Notes under the pieces: model-generated | What the model was told of the DNA's origin: nothing | Databases searched by the model: none | The model's input: the letters and a program-made list of their open reading frames with translations, nothing else | Position numbers and translations under genes: made by a program | Shown: piece by piece, positions 27,574 through 36,979 of the stretch | Layout: each line of letters begins with the position of its first letter | Position numbering within the stretch: position 1 is the stretch's first letter | NCBI RefSeq assembly: GCF_004216695.1 | Contig: NZ_SGXC01000001.1 | Coordinates: 1,612,001 to 1,676,000 of the forward strand | DNA from: Pigmentiphaga kullae | GTDB lineage: Bacteria; Pseudomonadota; Gammaproteobacteria; Burkholderiales; Burkholderiaceae_B | DNA: 64,000 bases | Direction: 5' to 3'

Positions 27574-28260
27574 ATGAGGAAAAACGGGTTCAGGCTGGGC
27601 ATCTATGTGTTCAAGGATGCCGAGGTCATCGACTACGCCGCGCCCTATGGGGTTTTCTCGGTGGCGCGCCGGCTCGATCCGGAGCTGGACGTGTTCCTGG
27701 TGGCCGATGCGCTGCGGCCGGTTCAGACCCAGGCCGGCCTGACCGTCGTGCCCGCCTATGGCTTCAATGATTCGCCGGCGATGGATGCCTTGCTCATTCC
27801 CGGCGGCCTGGGCACGCGCCAGGAAATGCACAACCGCCGCCTCCACGACTACATCCGTGCACAGCCTTCGGACTGCCTGCTGACGAGTGTATGCACCGGC
27901 TCGTGGATCTATGCCCGGATGGGGCTGCTCGATGGCTTGCCGGCTACCAGCCGCAAGGAGCCGGATCGTCTGGAAGCCTCGCACCTGGGGCGCACGCCCA
28001 TCGACCGCCTGGCCACGCTGGCCCCGGCCTGCCGCATCAGCCGCGCGCGCGTGGTCGACGCGGGCAGGGTCGTGACGGCCGGGGGAATATCCAGCGGCCA
28101 CGAACTCGGCCTGCACCTGCTGCGCCGGGCCGGCTACGCAGAGAGTTTCATCGAAGATACCGCGCGGATCATGGAATACCACCGCGCTTATGCCCTGTAT
28201 CGGGAAGACATCGAGTTCGCCTCGCCGCCGTCCGCCGATACCTTCCCTGCCAACGACTGA
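27574..28260 (+). CDS. DJ-1/PfpI-family protein, isonitrile hydratase-like
   Basis: The 228-residue protein carries the nucleophile elbow C107 in TSVCTGSW and an acidic partner in the early AEVIDYAAPYGVF segment (E17 or D20), as in the DJ-1/PfpI superfamily. GGISSGHELGLHL near residue 170 resembles isonitrile hydratase and AraC-linked GATase1 domains, but no DNA-binding domain is attached. It precedes the cyanate transporter by 13 bases and is probably co-transcribed. A role on a nitrogen compound such as an isonitrile or isocyanate would fit the context, but this is inference. Confidence 0.8.
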   Translation: MRKNGFRLGIYVFKDAEVIDYAAPYGVFSVARRLDPELDVFLVADALRPVQTQAGLTVVPAYGFNDSPAMDALLIPGGLGTRQEMHNRRLHDYIRAQPSDCLLTSVCTGSWIYARMGLLDGLPATSRKEPDRLEASHLGRTPIDRLATLAPACRISRARVVDAGRVVTAGGISSGHELGLHLLRRAGYAESFIEDTARIMEYHRAYALYREDIEFASPPSADTFPAND

Positions 28261-28273
28261 CTGGAGCATGCCC

Positions 28274-29632
28274 ATGTCGCTGTTTCGCAATCCTTTCGAT
28301 GCCCGGACCCGCCTGACCTGCGGTTGCGGCCGCCATGCCAGCCAGGCCGAACATGAGCAGGCCGTGCGCGCGCAGGGCGAAGCCCTGCAGTCCCACGCGG
28401 TCGAGAGCGCGGTCATGCGTGCGCTGTTTCCGGAGGACGGCCTGCGCCGGGTGTTCCTCAAGGCAGTGGGCAGCGGTACCGCGATGGCGGCCATCGGCGC
28501 ACTGTTTCCGCTGGCCGCCGCGAAGGAGGCCTTCGCCCAGAGCGGCGGCCCCCTGGAGAAGCAGAAACTGAAGGTGGGCTTCATTCCCATCACCTGCGCC
28601 ACGCCCATCATCATGGCCCATCCCATGGGCTTCTACGCCAAGCAGGGGCTGGACGTGACCGTGGACAAGGCGGCGGGGTGGGCGCTGATCCGCGACAAGG
28701 CCATGGCGGGCGAATACGATGCCGCCCACATGCTGTCGCCGATGCCGCTGGCCATCACGCTCGGGGCCGGCACGGCCAGCGCCATCCCATGGACCATGCC
28801 CGCCGTCGAGAACGTCAACGGCCAAGCCATCACGCTTTCGATCAGGCACAAGGACAAGCGGGATCCGAAGAGCTGGAAAGGCATGAAATTCGCCGTGCCA
28901 TTCGATTATTCGATGCACAACTACCTGCTGCGCTACTACCTGGCCGAGCATGGGCTGGATCCCGATACGGACGTCCAGATCCGGGCCGTTCCGCCGCCGG
29001 AAATGGTCGCCAATCTGCGCGCGGACAACATCGATGGCTTCCTGGCGCCGGATCCCGTCAACCAGCGGGCGGTCTACGACGGCGTCGGTTATATCCACAC
29101 GCTGTCCAAGAGCCTGTGGGAAGGGCACCCGTGCTGCGCCTTCGCGGCCAGCAAGGCATTCGTGACCCGGATGCCCAATACCTACCAGGCGCTGCTCAAG
29201 GCCATCATCGAAGCGGCCGCCTACGCGCACAACCCCTCGAACCGCAAGGAAATCGCCGCGGCCATCGCCGCGCCGAGCTACTTGAACCAACCCGTGACGG
29301 TGGTCGAGCAGGTCTTGACCGGAACCTTCGCGGATGGCCTGGGCAACGTGATCAAGGAGCCCGGCCGCATCGATTTCGATCCCATGCCGTGGCAGTCGTT
29401 CGCGATCTGGATCCTGACGCAGATGAAGCGCTGGGGGCAGATCAAGGGCGAAGTCGACTACGCGAAAGTGGCGCGCGAGGTGTTCCTGGCAACCGATGCC
29501 CTGCGCCTGATGAAGGACGCGGGCTATCCGGTGCCGGCGCAGGCCGACAAGTCGTTCAGCGTCATGGGTAAACCGTTCGATCCCGGCGCGCCGGAGAAAT
29601 ACCTGGCGAGCTTCAAGATCCGGAGAGCCTGA
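28274..29632 (+). CDS. Cyanate/nitrate-type ABC transporter binding protein (CmpA/NrtA family)
   Basis: The 452-residue protein has an unusual start: about 55 residues with a Cys pair (C16, C18) and several His, and only then a twin-arginine signal (RRVFLKAVGSG at 58-68 plus hydrophobic stretch). The binding-protein domain begins KLKVGFIPITCATPIIMAHPMGFYAKQ. The start at 28274 is chosen because GGAG lies 7 bases upstream; the ATG 6 bases earlier is too close to it. It opens a transporter operon ending in cyanase, so cyanate is the likely ligand. Export as a folded protein through Tat is inferred. Confidence 0.88.
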   Translation: MSLFRNPFDARTRLTCGCGRHASQAEHEQAVRAQGEALQSHAVESAVMRALFPEDGLRRVFLKAVGSGTAMAAIGALFPLAAAKEAFAQSGGPLEKQKLKVGFIPITCATPIIMAHPMGFYAKQGLDVTVDKAAGWALIRDKAMAGEYDAAHMLSPMPLAITLGAGTASAIPWTMPAVENVNGQAITLSIRHKDKRDPKSWKGMKFAVPFDYSMHNYLLRYYLAEHGLDPDTDVQIRAVPPPEMVANLRADNIDGFLAPDPVNQRAVYDGVGYIHTLSKSLWEGHPCCAFAASKAFVTRMPNTYQALLKAIIEAAAYAHNPSNRKEIAAAIAAPSYLNQPVTVVEQVLTGTFADGLGNVIKEPGRIDFDPMPWQSFAIWILTQMKRWGQIKGEVDYAKVAREVFLATDALRLMKDAGYPVPAQADKSFSVMGKPFDPGAPEKYLASFKIRRA

Positions 29633-30474
29633 TGCCGATTGCTCAACGTTGGCGTTCCGCCTTGCTGTCGCTCGCCATCCTGGCCGTGCTGCTGGCCGTG
29701 TGGCATGCGGCCAGCCTTCCCGAACAGGGCGAGGCGACGGTCGACCCGGCCTACGCGGCATTGGTGGGCAATGCCGCCGCCAGCGGTTCCAAGACCCCTT
29801 TCCCCGGGCCGGGGGAGGTGGGCGAGCAGCTATGGCGGCATCTGCGCGATCCGTTCTACGACAACGGTCCGAACGACAAGGGCCTGGGCGTACAACTGGC
29901 TTATTCGATCGGCCGCGTGCTGCTGGGCTTCGCCGCGGCTGCGGTGGTCGCGATCCCGCTGGGTTTCCTGATCGGCATGTCGCGTACCGTCCACCAGGCC
30001 TGCGATCCCTTCATCCAGGTGCTCAAGCCCATCTCGCCGCTGGCCTGGATGCCGCTCGCGCTCTACACGATCAAGGATGCGAACACGTCGGCCATATTCG
30101 TCATCTTCATCTGCTCGCTGTGGCCCATGCTGATCAACACGGCGTTCGGCGTCGGTTCGGTGCGCGGGGACTGGCTGAACGTGGCGCGCACGCTCGAAGT
30201 GTCGCGGCTGCGCACCGCGCTGATGGTGGTGCTGCCGGCGGCGGCGCCGACCATCATGACCGGCATGCGCATTTCCGTGGGCATCGCCTGGCTCGTCATC
30301 GTCGCCGCCGAGATGCTGATCGGCGGCACGGGCATCGGCTATTTCGTCTGGAACGAATGGAACAACCTGTCCATCGCCAACATCATCTGCGCCATTCTGG
30401 TCATCGGGATCGTCGGCATGGTCCTGGATACCTTGCTGGCACGCGCCGCACGCCTGGTCAGCTACAGGGAATAG
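29632..30474 (+). CDS. ABC transporter permease, cyanate/nitrate type
   Basis: A 280-residue membrane protein of the NrtB/CynB/SsuC family, with a hydrophobic N-terminal helix, a periplasmic stretch and several further helices. The ATPase-coupling loop is seen around DWLNVARTLEVSRL. Its ATG overlaps the stop of the binding protein by one base. Confidence 0.9.
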   Translation: MPIAQRWRSALLSLAILAVLLAVWHAASLPEQGEATVDPAYAALVGNAAASGSKTPFPGPGEVGEQLWRHLRDPFYDNGPNDKGLGVQLAYSIGRVLLGFAAAAVVAIPLGFLIGMSRTVHQACDPFIQVLKPISPLAWMPLALYTIKDANTSAIFVIFICSLWPMLINTAFGVGSVRGDWLNVARTLEVSRLRTALMVVLPAAAPTIMTGMRISVGIAWLVIVAAEMLIGGTGIGYFVWNEWNNLSIANIICAILVIGIVGMVLDTLLARAARLVSYRE

Positions 30475-30478
30475 CACC

Positions 30479-31285
30479 ATGACCCGTCCATTCCTCGAAG
30501 TCGATGACTTGTGCAAGCGCTACCCCGGTCGCGACGGCAAGCCCGGCGCGCCCGTGTTCGACAAGATCGCGTTCAGCATCGACAAGGGCGAATTCGTCTG
30601 CGTGATCGGTCATTCGGGCTGCGGCAAGTCCACGATCCTGAATATCCTGGCCGGCATCGACGAGCCCAGCCGCGGCACCCTCATCATGGACGGACGCGAG
30701 ATCGCGGGGCCGTCCCTCGACCGGGGAGTCGTGTTCCAGGCGCACGCGCTGCTACCTTGGCTGACCGCGCTGCAGAACGTCGAATTCGGCGTGCGGTCGC
30801 GCTGGCCGGGCCACCGGCGCGAACAAGTGCGCGAGCACAGCGTGCGCTATCTGGAGATGGTGGGCCTTGGCCATGCGCTGGACAAGAAACCTGCCGAATT
30901 GTCCGGGGGCATGAAGCAGCGCGTGGGCATCGCCCGGGCGTTCGCCATCCAGCCCAAGATGCTGTTGCTGGACGAACCCTTCGGCGCGCTGGATGCGTTG
31001 ACGCGCGGCACCATCCAGGACGAATTGCTGGACATCGTCCGCGCCACCGGGCAGACGGTGTTCATGATCACACACGATGTCGATGAAGCCATCCTGCTGG
31101 CCGACCGCATCATGCTGATGAGCACCGGGCCGTACGCGCGCATCGCGCAGATGGTGCCTGTCGATCTCCCCCGGAGCCGCACCCGCGCCACGCTTCACCA
31201 TGAGCCCGGCTACTACGACATTCGCAACCACCTGGTCGACTTCCTGGTCGACAAGGCTACCAAGAAGGAGTCCGTCGCATCATGA
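30479..31285 (+). CDS. ABC transporter ATPase, cyanate/nitrate type
   Basis: The 268-residue ATPase has Walker A GHSGCGKST, signature LSGGMKQR and Walker B MLLLDEPFGALD. It follows the permease by 4 bases and overlaps cyanase by ATGA, tying the transporter to cyanate use. Confidence 0.92.
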   Translation: MTRPFLEVDDLCKRYPGRDGKPGAPVFDKIAFSIDKGEFVCVIGHSGCGKSTILNILAGIDEPSRGTLIMDGREIAGPSLDRGVVFQAHALLPWLTALQNVEFGVRSRWPGHRREQVREHSVRYLEMVGLGHALDKKPAELSGGMKQRVGIARAFAIQPKMLLLDEPFGALDALTRGTIQDELLDIVRATGQTVFMITHDVDEAILLADRIMLMSTGPYARIAQMVPVDLPRSRTRATLHHEPGYYDIRNHLVDFLVDKATKKESVAS

Positions 31286-31728
31286 TGTCCCGCATCGAAG
31301 TGACCGAACTGATCGTTTCCCGCAAGATCGAGAAGAAGCTCGGCTGGGCCGAGATCGCCAAGGTACTGGGCCAGAGCAAGGAATGGAGCACCGCCGCGCT
31401 GCTGGGCCAGATGACCCTGACCGAGGAACAGGCCCTGGCTGTCGCCAAGCTGCTGGACCTGCCCGACGACGCGGTCCTGCAACTGCAGGTCGTGCCGTAC
31501 AAGGGGTCGATGCCGACCGCCGTGCCGACCGACCCGCTGATCTATCGATTCTACGAACTGATAAGCGTATACGGCACCACATTCAAGGCACTGATACACG
31601 AGGAGTTCGGCGACGGCATCATGAGCGCCATCGATTTCAAGATGGACCTGTCCCGCGAGGCCGATCCCAAGGGCGATCGCGTGCAGATCGTCATGAGCGG
31701 GAAATTCCTGCCCTACAAGACCTACTGA
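31282..31728 (+). CDS. cynS: Cyanate hydratase (cyanase)
   Basis: The 148-residue enzyme converts cyanate and bicarbonate to ammonia and CO2. The catalytic residues equivalent to Arg96, Glu99 and Ser122 of the E. coli enzyme are R89 and E92 in IYRFYEL and S115 in IMSAIDF. The N-terminal helical domain and C-terminal dimer fold are complete and the protein ends KFLPYKTY as usual. It closes the transporter operon and converges on the beta-glucosidase gene. Confidence 0.97.
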   Translation: MMSRIEVTELIVSRKIEKKLGWAEIAKVLGQSKEWSTAALLGQMTLTEEQALAVAKLLDLPDDAVLQLQVVPYKGSMPTAVPTDPLIYRFYELISVYGTTFKALIHEEFGDGIMSAIDFKMDLSREADPKGDRVQIVMSGKFLPYKTY

Positions 31729-31747
31729 CCCTATCCGCGGGCGCCGG

Positions 31748-34042
31748 CTACTGCAGTTCGAAGCGTTGGCTTCGGACTGCTTGCGAATCCAGTCCGATCT
31801 GGATTTCGAACGCGCCGGGCTCGGCCACGTGCTCCAGCCGGGCGTTGAAGAATTTCAGGTCTTCCTCGTCGATATCGAACTGGATGACGCGGGACTCGCC
31901 CGGCGCGAGGGAGATTCTCTGGAAATCCCGCAACTCCTTGACCGGACGCACGACCGATGCGGCTTCATCGCGGATGTATAGCTGGACGACGGTTTCTCCC
32001 GGGCGCCCGCCGACGTTGGCGACCGTCGCCCGCGCCGCCAGGCGGCCGCCGCGTTCCATCCGGGCGCTGCTCAGGGATACCTCGGACACCGTGAAGTCGG
32101 TATAGCTCAGGCCGTAGCCGAACGGGTAGAGCGGCCCGTTCTTTTCCTCGAAGTACTGCGAGGTGTAGTTGCCCGGCTTGCCTTCGACGAAGGGCCGGCC
32201 CACGCGGGGATGGTTGTAGTAGGTCGGGATCTGGCCGATCGAGCGGGGAAAGGAGATGGGCAGCTTGCCGGCGGGGTTGTAGTCGCCGAACACCACGTCG
32301 GCGATGGCATGGCCGCCCTCCGTGCCGCTGTACCAGGTCTCGAGCAGGGCGTCGGCGTTGGCGCTTTCCCATTGCAGGTCCAGCGGCCGGCCGTTCATCA
32401 GCACCAGCACCAGCGGCTTGCCGGTGGCCTTGAGCGCATGCAGCAGCGCGCGCTGGCTGGCGGGGATGTCCAGGCGGGTGCGGCTGGAGGACTCGTGCGA
32501 CATGCCGCGCGACTCTCCCACCGCGGCGACGATGACGTCGGCCTGCCGGGCGATGCGGACGGCCTCGGCGATCATGTCGGCGGGCGGCCGCGGGTCCTGG
32601 AAGACTTCCTTGTGGTCCCAGTTCAGGAAGTTCAGGTAGTCGACGATGCGGGCATCGTCGGTGATATTGGCTCCGCGCGCGTACAGCAGTCGGCCCTGGC
32701 CGCGCATGGCTTCCTCCATGCCCTGCCGCAGCGTGACCGAGGATGTGCTCTTGCCCGCCGCCGACCAACTGCCCATCATGTCCAGCGGCGAATCGGCCAG
32801 CGGGCCCACCAGCGCGACGGTGGCGGCCCTGTCCAGGGGCAGGGCCCGGTTGCGGTTCTCCAGCAGGACCATCGACTTGCGGGCTATCTCGCGTGCATCC
32901 GTGCGGTGCATGCGGCTTTCGGCATACAGATCGGGCGGATCGTCGGCCGCGGCGCCTATGCGCAGATAGGGATCGTGGAACAGGCCCATGTCGTACTTGG
33001 CGCCCAGCACGTTGCGCACCGACCGGTCGATCTCGGCGACGGTGACCTCGCCCGATTTCACCAGACCCGGCAGTTCCTGCAGATACAGCGAGTCGGCCAT
33101 GCTCATGTCCACGCCCGCCTTGATGGCGAGCCGCGCGGCTTCGCGGTTGTCGTGCGCCACGCCGTGGCGGACCAGTTCGGTGATGGCCCCATGGTCGCTG
33201 ATGGCGATGCCCCGGAACCCCCAGTCCTTGCGCAGCAGGTCCTGCAGCAGCCAGGTGTTGGCGCTGGCGGGGATGCCGTTGATGGAGTTCAGCGCCACCA
33301 TCACGCCCCCGGCTCCGGCGTCGATGGCCGCCCGGTAGGGGGGCAGGTAGTCCTGGTACATGCGCAGCGGGCTCATGTCGACCACGTTGTAGTCGCGGCC
33401 GCCTTCGACCGCGCCGTACAGCGCGAAATGCTTGACGCTGGCCATGATGCTGTCGGCGCGCGCCGGCGACGGACCCTGGTAGCCCTGGACGGTGGCTTGC
33501 GCGATGCGCGAGACGAGGTAGGGATCCTCGCCGTAGCCTTCCGAGGTGCGGCCCCAGCGCGGATCGCGCGAGATGTCCACCATGGGCGCGAAGGTCATGT
33601 CCAGGCTGTCGGCGGCGGCCTCGATGGCCGACACGCGGGCGGCGCGTTCGATGGCGCCCATGTCCCAGCTCGACGCCAGGCCCAGGCCGATGGGGAAGAT
33701 GGTCCGGTGGCCGTGCACGACGTCATAGGCGAAGAACAGCGGGATCCGCAGGCGGCTCTTCCTGGCCGCGGCGTCCTGCATCATGCGGTTGTCGACGTGG
33801 ACCACCGAGTTGAACGTGCCGCCGATGCGGCCGGCCGCGATTTCCTTGGCGATCTTCTCGCGCGGCATGTCGGGGCCGATGCTGATCAGCCGAAGCTGGC
33901 CGATCTTTTCGTCCAGCGTCATTTGCGACATCAGGTCGGCGATGAAGGCTTCCTTGTCGCCCAGCAGCGCCGGATTGGCCGCGGCCTGGGCGCCGCAGGC
34001 GAGCAGGAAGGCGCACAGGCCCAGGGCGAACCGCCTTGCCAT
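31748..34042 (-). CDS. bglX: Periplasmic beta-glucosidase, glycoside hydrolase family 3
   Basis: From the ATG at 34042 the protein is 764 residues, nearly the length of E. coli BglX, with a signal peptide (MARRFALGLCAFLLACGAQA). The catalytic nucleophile is D283 in AISDHGAITEL, and KHFALYG (about 204-210) and RGRTSEGYGEDP-like segments line the active site. A fibronectin type III-like domain ends the protein. Longer in-frame starts would add up to 78 residues before the signal peptide and are unlikely. It is divergent from opgG, and both act on periplasmic glucans or glucosides. Confidence 0.92.
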   Translation of the reverse strand: MARRFALGLCAFLLACGAQAAANPALLGDKEAFIADLMSQMTLDEKIGQLRLISIGPDMPREKIAKEIAAGRIGGTFNSVVHVDNRMMQDAAARKSRLRIPLFFAYDVVHGHRTIFPIGLGLASSWDMGAIERAARVSAIEAAADSLDMTFAPMVDISRDPRWGRTSEGYGEDPYLVSRIAQATVQGYQGPSPARADSIMASVKHFALYGAVEGGRDYNVVDMSPLRMYQDYLPPYRAAIDAGAGGVMVALNSINGIPASANTWLLQDLLRKDWGFRGIAISDHGAITELVRHGVAHDNREAARLAIKAGVDMSMADSLYLQELPGLVKSGEVTVAEIDRSVRNVLGAKYDMGLFHDPYLRIGAAADDPPDLYAESRMHRTDAREIARKSMVLLENRNRALPLDRAATVALVGPLADSPLDMMGSWSAAGKSTSSVTLRQGMEEAMRGQGRLLYARGANITDDARIVDYLNFLNWDHKEVFQDPRPPADMIAEAVRIARQADVIVAAVGESRGMSHESSSRTRLDIPASQRALLHALKATGKPLVLVLMNGRPLDLQWESANADALLETWYSGTEGGHAIADVVFGDYNPAGKLPISFPRSIGQIPTYYNHPRVGRPFVEGKPGNYTSQYFEEKNGPLYPFGYGLSYTDFTVSEVSLSSARMERGGRLAARATVANVGGRPGETVVQLYIRDEAASVVRPVKELRDFQRISLAPGESRVIQFDIDEEDLKFFNARLEHVAEPGAFEIQIGLDSQAVRSQRFELQ

Positions 34043-34397
34043 CGACGTACCTGCGGCGCCGTCAGTCCGGCGCGACAGGCGGGCAGTGAGAAGATTGCGG
34101 GGAAGGTGGAATCGATGGGAAGAGCTTGGCGCCAAGTGGTCGTCCTCCATGGGGGTCGCCCGATTGTACGGGTGCACGGCGCGATTCTGCGCCCGAGTGC
34201 GCTGGCGCGGCGCGCGGCTGTGATACTTTCCGTTTCGCCCGCGCCGCGCGGCGGCGGGGTGCGCGGGCGGTGGCACGGCAGACGGCTTGTTACAACCGCG
34301 GCCGTCCAGGCCACCAGGATCGAGGAATCATCGGGGCTGGGGGCGGTCGTAACCCGACTCGGGGTTTCATCGTCCACATCGTTCCAGGGAGAAACTA
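34043..34397. other. Intergenic region between bglX and opgG
   Basis: No gene is seen in these 355 bases. A perfect 12-bp palindrome, CTTGGCGCCAAG, lies at 34125-34136, 83 bases upstream of the bglX start, and could be an operator. The opgG side ends in GGGAGAAACTA, its ribosome site. No convincing -35/-10 pair was found. Confidence 0.4.
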
Positions 34398-35978
34398 GTG
34401 GGTTTTGCAGACGTAGCCAGCTTCGCGCGCGACAGGTTCGTGCCTGTCTCGCTCGGGATCGCCACGGTCTTGTTGTCCTTGCTGGGCGCGGCCGCGGCAC
34501 ACGCCTTTTCGCTCGACGACGTGACGGCGCGGGCCAGGGCGCTTGCCGACCGGGCCTACCAGGCACCGGTCAGCAACCTGCCGCCGGCCTTCAGCAAGAT
34601 GCAGTTCGCCGACTATCTGCGCATCCAGCCGCGCCGCGACCAGTTCGAGTGGCACGACCGCGATACGCCGTTCAGGCTGGCGTTCTACCACCAGGGCATG
34701 CATTTCTCCACGCCGGTCGGCATCAACGAGGTGGTCGACGGCCAGGTCCACGAGATCAGGTACGACCCCGCCAAGTTCGACTTCGGCGGCATGTCCTTCG
34801 ATGCGGACACGACCCGCAACCTGGGCTACGCGGGCTTTCGCGTGCTCTATCCCATCAATCGCGACGGCGTGCACGACGAGATCATGAGCATGCTGGGCGC
34901 GAGCTATTTCCGCGTAATCGGCAAGGGCCAGGTGTACGGCCTGTCGGCGCGCGGGCTGGCGCTGGACACCGCGTGGAAGGACGGCATGGCCGAGGAGTTT
35001 CCGCGCTTTCGCGAATTCTGGATCGAGCGGCCCAAGCCCCAGGACCGTTTCCTGGTGATCTACGCATTGATGGATTCGCCGCGTGCCACCGGCGCCTACC
35101 GTTTCGTGCTGCGCCCGGGCGAGGACGCCGTGCTGGACGTCGAGTCGCGCGTGTTCCTGCGCGGCCAGATCAACAAGCTGGGTGTCGCGCCGCTGACCAG
35201 CATGTTCCTGTACGGGCCGAACCAGGGCGTGCGGGGCAACAACTTCCGTCCGGCGCTGCATGACTCCAACGGCCTGGCCATCCACACCGGCAGCGGCGAA
35301 TGGCTGTGGCGGCCCCTGAACAATCCGGCCTCGCTGTCGGTCAGTTCCTTCCAGGTCACGGATCCCAAGGGCTTCGGCCTGCTGCAGCGGGGGCACGAGT
35401 TCTCCCGCTACGAGGACCTGGCCGACCGCTACGACCTGCGCCCCAGCGCATGGATAGAGCCAAGGGGCAACTGGGGGCCGGGCAGGGTGGAGCTGGTCGA
35501 GATCCCGACGGCGGACGAGACCAACGACAACATCGTCGCGTTCTGGACGCCCGACGTGCTGCCGCCCAAGGGGCAGCCCATGCGCCACGACTACCGCATC
35601 CACTGGACGATGAACGAACCCGCGCTGATCGAAAAGGACGTGGGCTGGGTCAAGCAGACCCTGCGCACAGACGGCGAGATCCGCCAGGCCAACCTGATCC
35701 GCCACCTGGACGGCAGCACGGCCCTGATCGTCGACTTCGAGGGACCGGTGCTGGCGCGGCTCTCGCCCGACGCGGCGGTGGGCGCCGAGGTCAGCGTGGG
35801 CGAGAACGCCGAACTGATCGAGAACGTCCTGCAGCGCAATCCCGCCATCCAGGGCTGGCGCCTGACTTTGCGGGTCAAGGTCAAGGATCCGAAGGTGCCG
35901 GTCGAGATGCGGGCCGCGCTGGTCGAGGGCAAGCGTGCCCTGACCGAGACCTGGAGCTATCAGCTGCCGGCGCGGTAA
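34398..35978 (+). CDS. opgG: Periplasmic glucan biosynthesis protein OpgG (MdoG)
   Basis: The 526-residue protein starts with GTG (ribosome site GGGAGAAACTA) and has a Sec-type signal peptide cleaved near AHA-FSL. The mature part starts [21 protein letters not shown], typical of OpgG, and continues with [13 protein letters not shown] and [19 protein letters not shown]. OpgG is needed for osmoregulated periplasmic glucan backbone synthesis, and OpgH normally partners it, but no opgH lies next to it here. The Sec rather than Tat signal argues for OpgG over OpgD. Confidence 0.92.
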   Translation: MGFADVASFARDRFVPVSLGIATVLLSLLGAAAAHAFSLDDVTARARALADRAYQAPVSNLPPAFSKMQFADYLRIQPRRDQFEWHDRDTPFRLAFYHQGMHFSTPVGINEVVDGQVHEIRYDPAKFDFGGMSFDADTTRNLGYAGFRVLYPINRDGVHDEIMSMLGASYFRVIGKGQVYGLSARGLALDTAWKDGMAEEFPRFREFWIERPKPQDRFLVIYALMDSPRATGAYRFVLRPGEDAVLDVESRVFLRGQINKLGVAPLTSMFLYGPNQGVRGNNFRPALHDSNGLAIHTGSGEWLWRPLNNPASLSVSSFQVTDPKGFGLLQRGHEFSRYEDLADRYDLRPSAWIEPRGNWGPGRVELVEIPTADETNDNIVAFWTPDVLPPKGQPMRHDYRIHWTMNEPALIEKDVGWVKQTLRTDGEIRQANLIRHLDGSTALIVDFEGPVLARLSPDAAVGAEVSVGENAELIENVLQRNPAIQGWRLTLRVKVKDPKVPVEMRAALVEGKRALTETWSYQLPAR

Positions 35979-36018
35979 CCTGGAGGGTCCGCAAGCCGAG
36001 TTTCCCGACGGACCCACC

Positions 36019-36969
36019 ATGATCATCAAGAACCAGGAAGACGTTACCCGCGCGGTGCTGGCCGAGGCCGCCCGCGCGCCCGATGCGCGATTCCGCGAAA
36101 TCCTGTCGGCGGGCATCCGCCACCTGCATGCCTTCGCGCGCGAGGCGCGGCTGACCGAGACGGAGTTCCACCAGCTGTGCGGCGTGATCGCACGGCTGGG
36201 CCAGGCGACCACCGCCTCGCACAACGAGGTGGTGCTGGCCGCCGGATCGCTGGGGTTGTCCTCGCTGGTCTGTCTGCTGAACAACGGCGACAACGGCCAG
36301 ACCGAGACCACCGCCAACCTGATGGGGCCGTTCTGGCGGATGGGATCGCCCCAGACGCCCAATGGCGGCTCCATCGTGCGGTCGCCCACCCCGGGCGATC
36401 CGGTGTTCGTCCAGGCCTGGGTGCGCGACCGCGAGGGCCGCCCGGTCGCGGGCGCCGAGGTCGACGTCTGGCACAGTTCGACCGAGGGTTTCTACGAGAA
36501 CCAGGATCCGTCGCAGGGCGACATGAATCTGCGGGGCAAGTTCACCACCGACGGCGATGGCCGCATCGCCTTCCGCAGCATCAAGCCGGCCGGCTATCCG
36601 ATCCCGGTGACCGGTCCCGTGGGCGAGTTGATCCAGGCCCAGGGCCGGCACAACATGCGTCCGGCCCACATCCATTTCATGATCTACAAGCCGGGCTTCA
36701 AGACTCAGTTCTCGCAGGTCTATTCCAGCGACGATCCCAACCTGGAGACCGACGTGCAGTTCGGCGTCACGCAGGCCCTGGTGGGACAGTACGTGCTGCA
36801 CGACAGCGCCGCCGAGCCGGCGCCGGATCCCGGAGTGCGGGGCCGGTGGTATTCCATGGACCACCATTTCGTGATCGAGCCCGGCGAGGCCGGGCTGCCC
36901 CGGCCGCCCATCACCGGCAAGGCGGACGGCGAGCGGCCCGTCCTGAAGGTGCTGGCGCGGCGGCCCTGA
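36019..36969 (+). CDS. Intradiol ring-cleavage dioxygenase, hydroxyquinol/catechol 1,2-dioxygenase type
   Basis: The 316-residue enzyme has the N-terminal helical dimerisation domain (about 1-100) of catechol-type dioxygenases and the Fe(III) ligands Y159 (TEGFYENQD), Y193 (PAGYPIP), H217 and H219 (RPAHIHFMIY). Its length and PAHIHF motif favour catechol or hydroxyquinol over protocatechuate dioxygenase. It stands alone between opgG and an MFS gene, without muconate-pathway partners. It follows opgG by 40 bases on the same strand. Confidence 0.9.
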   Translation: MIIKNQEDVTRAVLAEAARAPDARFREILSAGIRHLHAFAREARLTETEFHQLCGVIARLGQATTASHNEVVLAAGSLGLSSLVCLLNNGDNGQTETTANLMGPFWRMGSPQTPNGGSIVRSPTPGDPVFVQAWVRDREGRPVAGAEVDVWHSSTEGFYENQDPSQGDMNLRGKFTTDGDGRIAFRSIKPAGYPIPVTGPVGELIQAQGRHNMRPAHIHFMIYKPGFKTQFSQVYSSDDPNLETDVQFGVTQALVGQYVLHDSAAEPAPDPGVRGRWYSMDHHFVIEPGEAGLPRPPITGKADGERPVLKVLARRP

Positions 36970-36979
36970 CGGGCGGGCC

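Noticed and set aside
32210-35263. A plus-strand open frame of about 1000 codons across bglX and into opgG
   Set aside because: It is antisense to bglX and out of frame with opgG, is composed of low-complexity His/Arg/Val/Gly sequence, and is a result of high GC at third positions.
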